64,000 nucleotides of DNA from JAGVJT01 sp964471225 (GTDB taxonomy: Bacteria; Pseudomonadota; Gammaproteobacteria; Legionellales; Legionellaceae): positions 1-64,000 of the forward strand of contig CAYYEZ010000051.1 of assembly GCA_964471225.1 (NCBI GenBank), written 5' to 3'. A program made the position numbers and the translations under genes. Below, one piece after another: positions 62,330 through 64,000 of this stretch (position 1 is the stretch's first letter; every line of letters begins with the position of its first letter). The notes below the pieces were generated by a model, which was not told the origin of the DNA, made no database searches, and was given only the letters and a program-made list of their open reading frames with translations.

Positions 62330-63145
62330 TTAAACAACAAGCGTCGAATAATCAAATTTTACTAATAAATTGATAAAACCGCTCCAACATAAAAATGGCC
62401 CAAAAGCGATGGGTGTATTTTTAGATTGCTTTGTTTTTTTTAGATAAATGATCCCGATGATCACGCCGAACAACGATGCAATGAAAATGAGCAGTGGAAG
62501 TTTTGTCCAACCAAACCAGGCTCCGAGTGCTGCAAATAGCTTAAAGTCACCATAACCCATGGCCGCTTTATGCGTTAAGCGTTGATAAAGTTGAATGAAA
62601 CCCCATAAACTGAGATAGCCGCATACTGCGCCTAAAACAGCATCGGTTAATGGCGCAAAGTCACCAGAGAGATTGGCAAGCAAACCAACCCAAAGCAAGC
62701 TCAAGCTGAGCTCATCTGGGATCATATGATGCTCAATATCAATGAAAGTGATGCAGATGGTAAGCCAGGTAAATAAAAGTGCGTAAATAAGCGAGACTGA
62801 AAACCCCAGTTTTATCGCGATCAAAATGGAGCATAAAGGCGTAAGAAACTCGACGAGCAAATAGCGCTTTGAAATGGGCGCGTGGCAAGCGAAGCATTGG
62901 CCTCGATTGATGAAAAAGCTAAGCAGGGGAATGTTATGCCATATCGGGATAGTCTTTTTGCAATGAGGGCAAAAAGATCGAGGCTTACTTAGATTGAATA
63001 TCGCAGGTACGCCTTGCCAATCGCTTTCAAGCATGCGTGGCAGACGATAAATGACCACATTCAAAAAGCTACCGACTAAAAGTGAAAAAACACCTAATAA
63101 AATGAAACAGGTCATTGGCGAAGATAATAATAAATCAAGCGTCAC
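62330..63145 (-). CDS. pilD: Prepilin peptidase (PilD/GspO)
   Basis: 271 residues. An N-terminal methyltransferase domain with zinc cysteines CPHCKKTIP and CFACHAPIS precedes the A24 aspartyl peptidase with its two Asp sites, TFIDIEHHMIPDELSL and GYGDFKLFAALGAWFG. Eight TM helices. It cleaves and N-methylates all prepilins of the window, i.e. gspG-K and the pseudopilin at 526. GTG start overlapping the pilC stop (GTGA), with AGGAG upstream. Confidence 0.96.
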   Translation of the reverse strand: MTLDLLLSSPMTCFILLGVFSLLVGSFLNVVIYRLPRMLESDWQGVPAIFNLSKPRSFCPHCKKTIPIWHNIPLLSFFINRGQCFACHAPISKRYLLVEFLTPLCSILIAIKLGFSVSLIYALLFTWLTICITFIDIEHHMIPDELSLSLLWVGLLANLSGDFAPLTDAVLGAVCGYLSLWGFIQLYQRLTHKAAMGYGDFKLFAALGAWFGWTKLPLLIFIASLFGVIIGIIYLKKTKQSKNTPIAFGPFLCWSGFINLLVKFDYSTLVV

Positions 63146-63999
63146 AAAGCGACTCCTAATCGAAAGATGGGTAAATACAAAGCCAAAAGAAACAATCCCA
63201 TTACCGCTCCCAATATGATCATGGTCAGAGGCTCTAAGAGCTTATTCCACAATAATGTGTGGCGTGTGATGGTTTCTTCGAAATGTGTCGCAATTTCTGA
63301 AAACATAGAGGCTAATTTACCCGATTCTTCGCCAATAGCAACCATTTCAATAAAGTCGGGTGAGAATCGTTGAGTTAGTCGCATTGCCTGTGTGAGTGAT
63401 GCGCCCTCTCGAACTGCGTCGTAGATTTTTAAAAGTGCTCTTTCATATTGCGTGTTTCCAGCGATACTTTTAAGGAGTTTTAATGCGTCGATGAGTGGTA
63501 ATCCTGCTTGGAGTGTGAGACTTAATGTACTTGCTATTCGTGTCATAATTAATGTTGAAACATAAGGGCCAAAATAGGGGAGTTGGAGCAAGCGATGATC
63601 TAGATATTGTTTGAATAAGAGATGATTTCGATAGAAGGTGCTTGATGTGAGTAATGTAAGTAATGCAAGGACGATAATGAGTGTGCCATAAGATTTTATC
63701 CAGTTTGTAAGCGTGATAAAAAAGCGTGTGATTTGGGGAAGCTCGACTTGAAATGTGTGATAAAAACTTAAAAACTGGGGTAGCACAAAAGTACATAGTG
63801 CAATGATTAGGCTAAATGAAATGATAACAATAAGTGTTGGGTAAGTGAGTGCCAAATAAAATTGTCGCTGTGTTTGAAGTTGCTTTTCTTCGTGATGTGC
63901 AAGTTTGAATATAGTGATATCAAACTGACTCGCTTGCTCACCAATAGCAATAAGTTGACACATCATAGGTGTAAAATATCGTGGGTATTGCTCGAGTGC
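63142..63999 (-). CDS. pilC: Type IV pilus inner-membrane platform protein PilC, 5'-truncated by window edge
   Basis: The frame continues beyond the right edge (codons for ALEQYPRYFTPMM precede the first internal ATG at 63966), so this is the C-terminal part. It carries the end of the first GspF domain (CQLIAIGEQASQFD), TM segments, and the second domain TRIASTLSLTLQAGLPLIDALKLLK with FIEMVAIGEESGKLASMF and PLTMIILGAVMGLFLLALYLPIF. The adjacency to pilD marks it as PilC of type IV pili rather than a second GspF. Confidence 0.95.
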   Translation of the reverse strand, partial: ALEQYPRYFTPMMCQLIAIGEQASQFDITIFKLAHHEEKQLQTQRQFYLALTYPTLIVIISFSLIIALCTFVLPQFLSFYHTFQVELPQITRFFITLTNWIKSYGTLIIVLALLTLLTSSTFYRNHLLFKQYLDHRLLQLPYFGPYVSTLIMTRIASTLSLTLQAGLPLIDALKLLKSIAGNTQYERALLKIYDAVREGASLTQAMRLTQRFSPDFIEMVAIGEESGKLASMFSEIATHFEETITRHTLLWNKLLEPLTMIILGAVMGLFLLALYLPIFRLGVAL

Positions 64000-64000
64000 T

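Noticed and set aside
1..64000. tRNA, rRNA, CRISPR array, IS or prophage
   Set aside because: Looked for TPsiC-like GGTTCGAAT contexts, regular short repeats with unique spacers, transposase motifs and integrases; none was convincing.

Overview
The window is a 64-kb piece of a moderately AT-rich gammaproteobacterial chromosome. Gene content points to Legionellales (the Legionella/Coxiella/Berkiella neighbourhood). The type II secretion genes are split as gspFGHIJK. There is a stand-alone IcmL/DotI-like protein of the kind tied to Dot/Icm type IV secretion, and a HAD-IG purine 5'-nucleotidase. Several lineage-specific proteins look like effectors. I cannot name the species. No rRNA, tRNA, IS element, integrase or CRISPR array was seen.

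Layout. 1-4.5 kb: end of pyrF with a solitary pseudopilin, a decayed gene with TAL-effector-like 33-residue repeats (minus strand, about 1.1-1.9 kb), then a PD-(D/E)XK nuclease. 4.5-11.7 kb: a TPR/methyltransferase protein and, divergently, a 1830-residue NACHT-type STAND protein with pentapeptide repeats and a WD40 propeller. 11.8-15.8 kb: yciB, a QseBC/PmrAB-like two-component pair and a phosphate-type porin. 15.8-21.7 kb (minus): gspF-G-H-I-J-K, sohB and a membrane-anchored Dot1-like methyltransferase. 21.8-26.6 kb: glnA with two hypotheticals, two epimerases and TspO. 26.7-30.8 kb: a polyproline protein, then rpsB-tsf-pyrH-frr. 30.9-40.4 kb (minus): glnD-lnt and leuS-lptE-holA, with one accessory gene between lnt and leuS and another between lptE and holA. 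40.5-47.4 kb: small exported and Inc-like proteins, a cold-shock gene, purB-nadB-nadA and yggT. 47.6-54.3 kb: a GT39-like transferase, yggS and rph (minus), and gmk-rpoZ-spoT-ridA. 54.3-56.7 kb: an effector-like cluster of an IcmL-like exported protein, a permuted papain-fold protein and a two-TM protein. 56.8-64 kb: an SDR, an OPT transporter, a 5'-nucleotidase, an M14 cytosolic-carboxypeptidase-like enzyme ending in a CaaX box, and pilD-pilC.

How it fits together. Housekeeping operons (translation, NAD and purine synthesis, nitrogen sensing through GlnA/GlnD, stringent response, envelope biogenesis) carry isolated accessory genes. Many of these have eukaryote-facing features: TALE-like repeats with a nearby Lys/Arg-rich tail, a Dot1 fold, a CaaX box, a polyproline tract, Inc-like hydrophobic hairpins and a NACHT-WD40 architecture. 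This is the pattern expected of an intracellular bacterium that exports proteins into a eukaryotic host. The most unusual item is the TALE-like locus. It has a good promoter, a palindrome in its leader, two well-kept repeats (RVDs HN and HD), a third partial one (RN), and an in-frame TGA at the place where the RVD of a more degenerate upstream repeat would lie.
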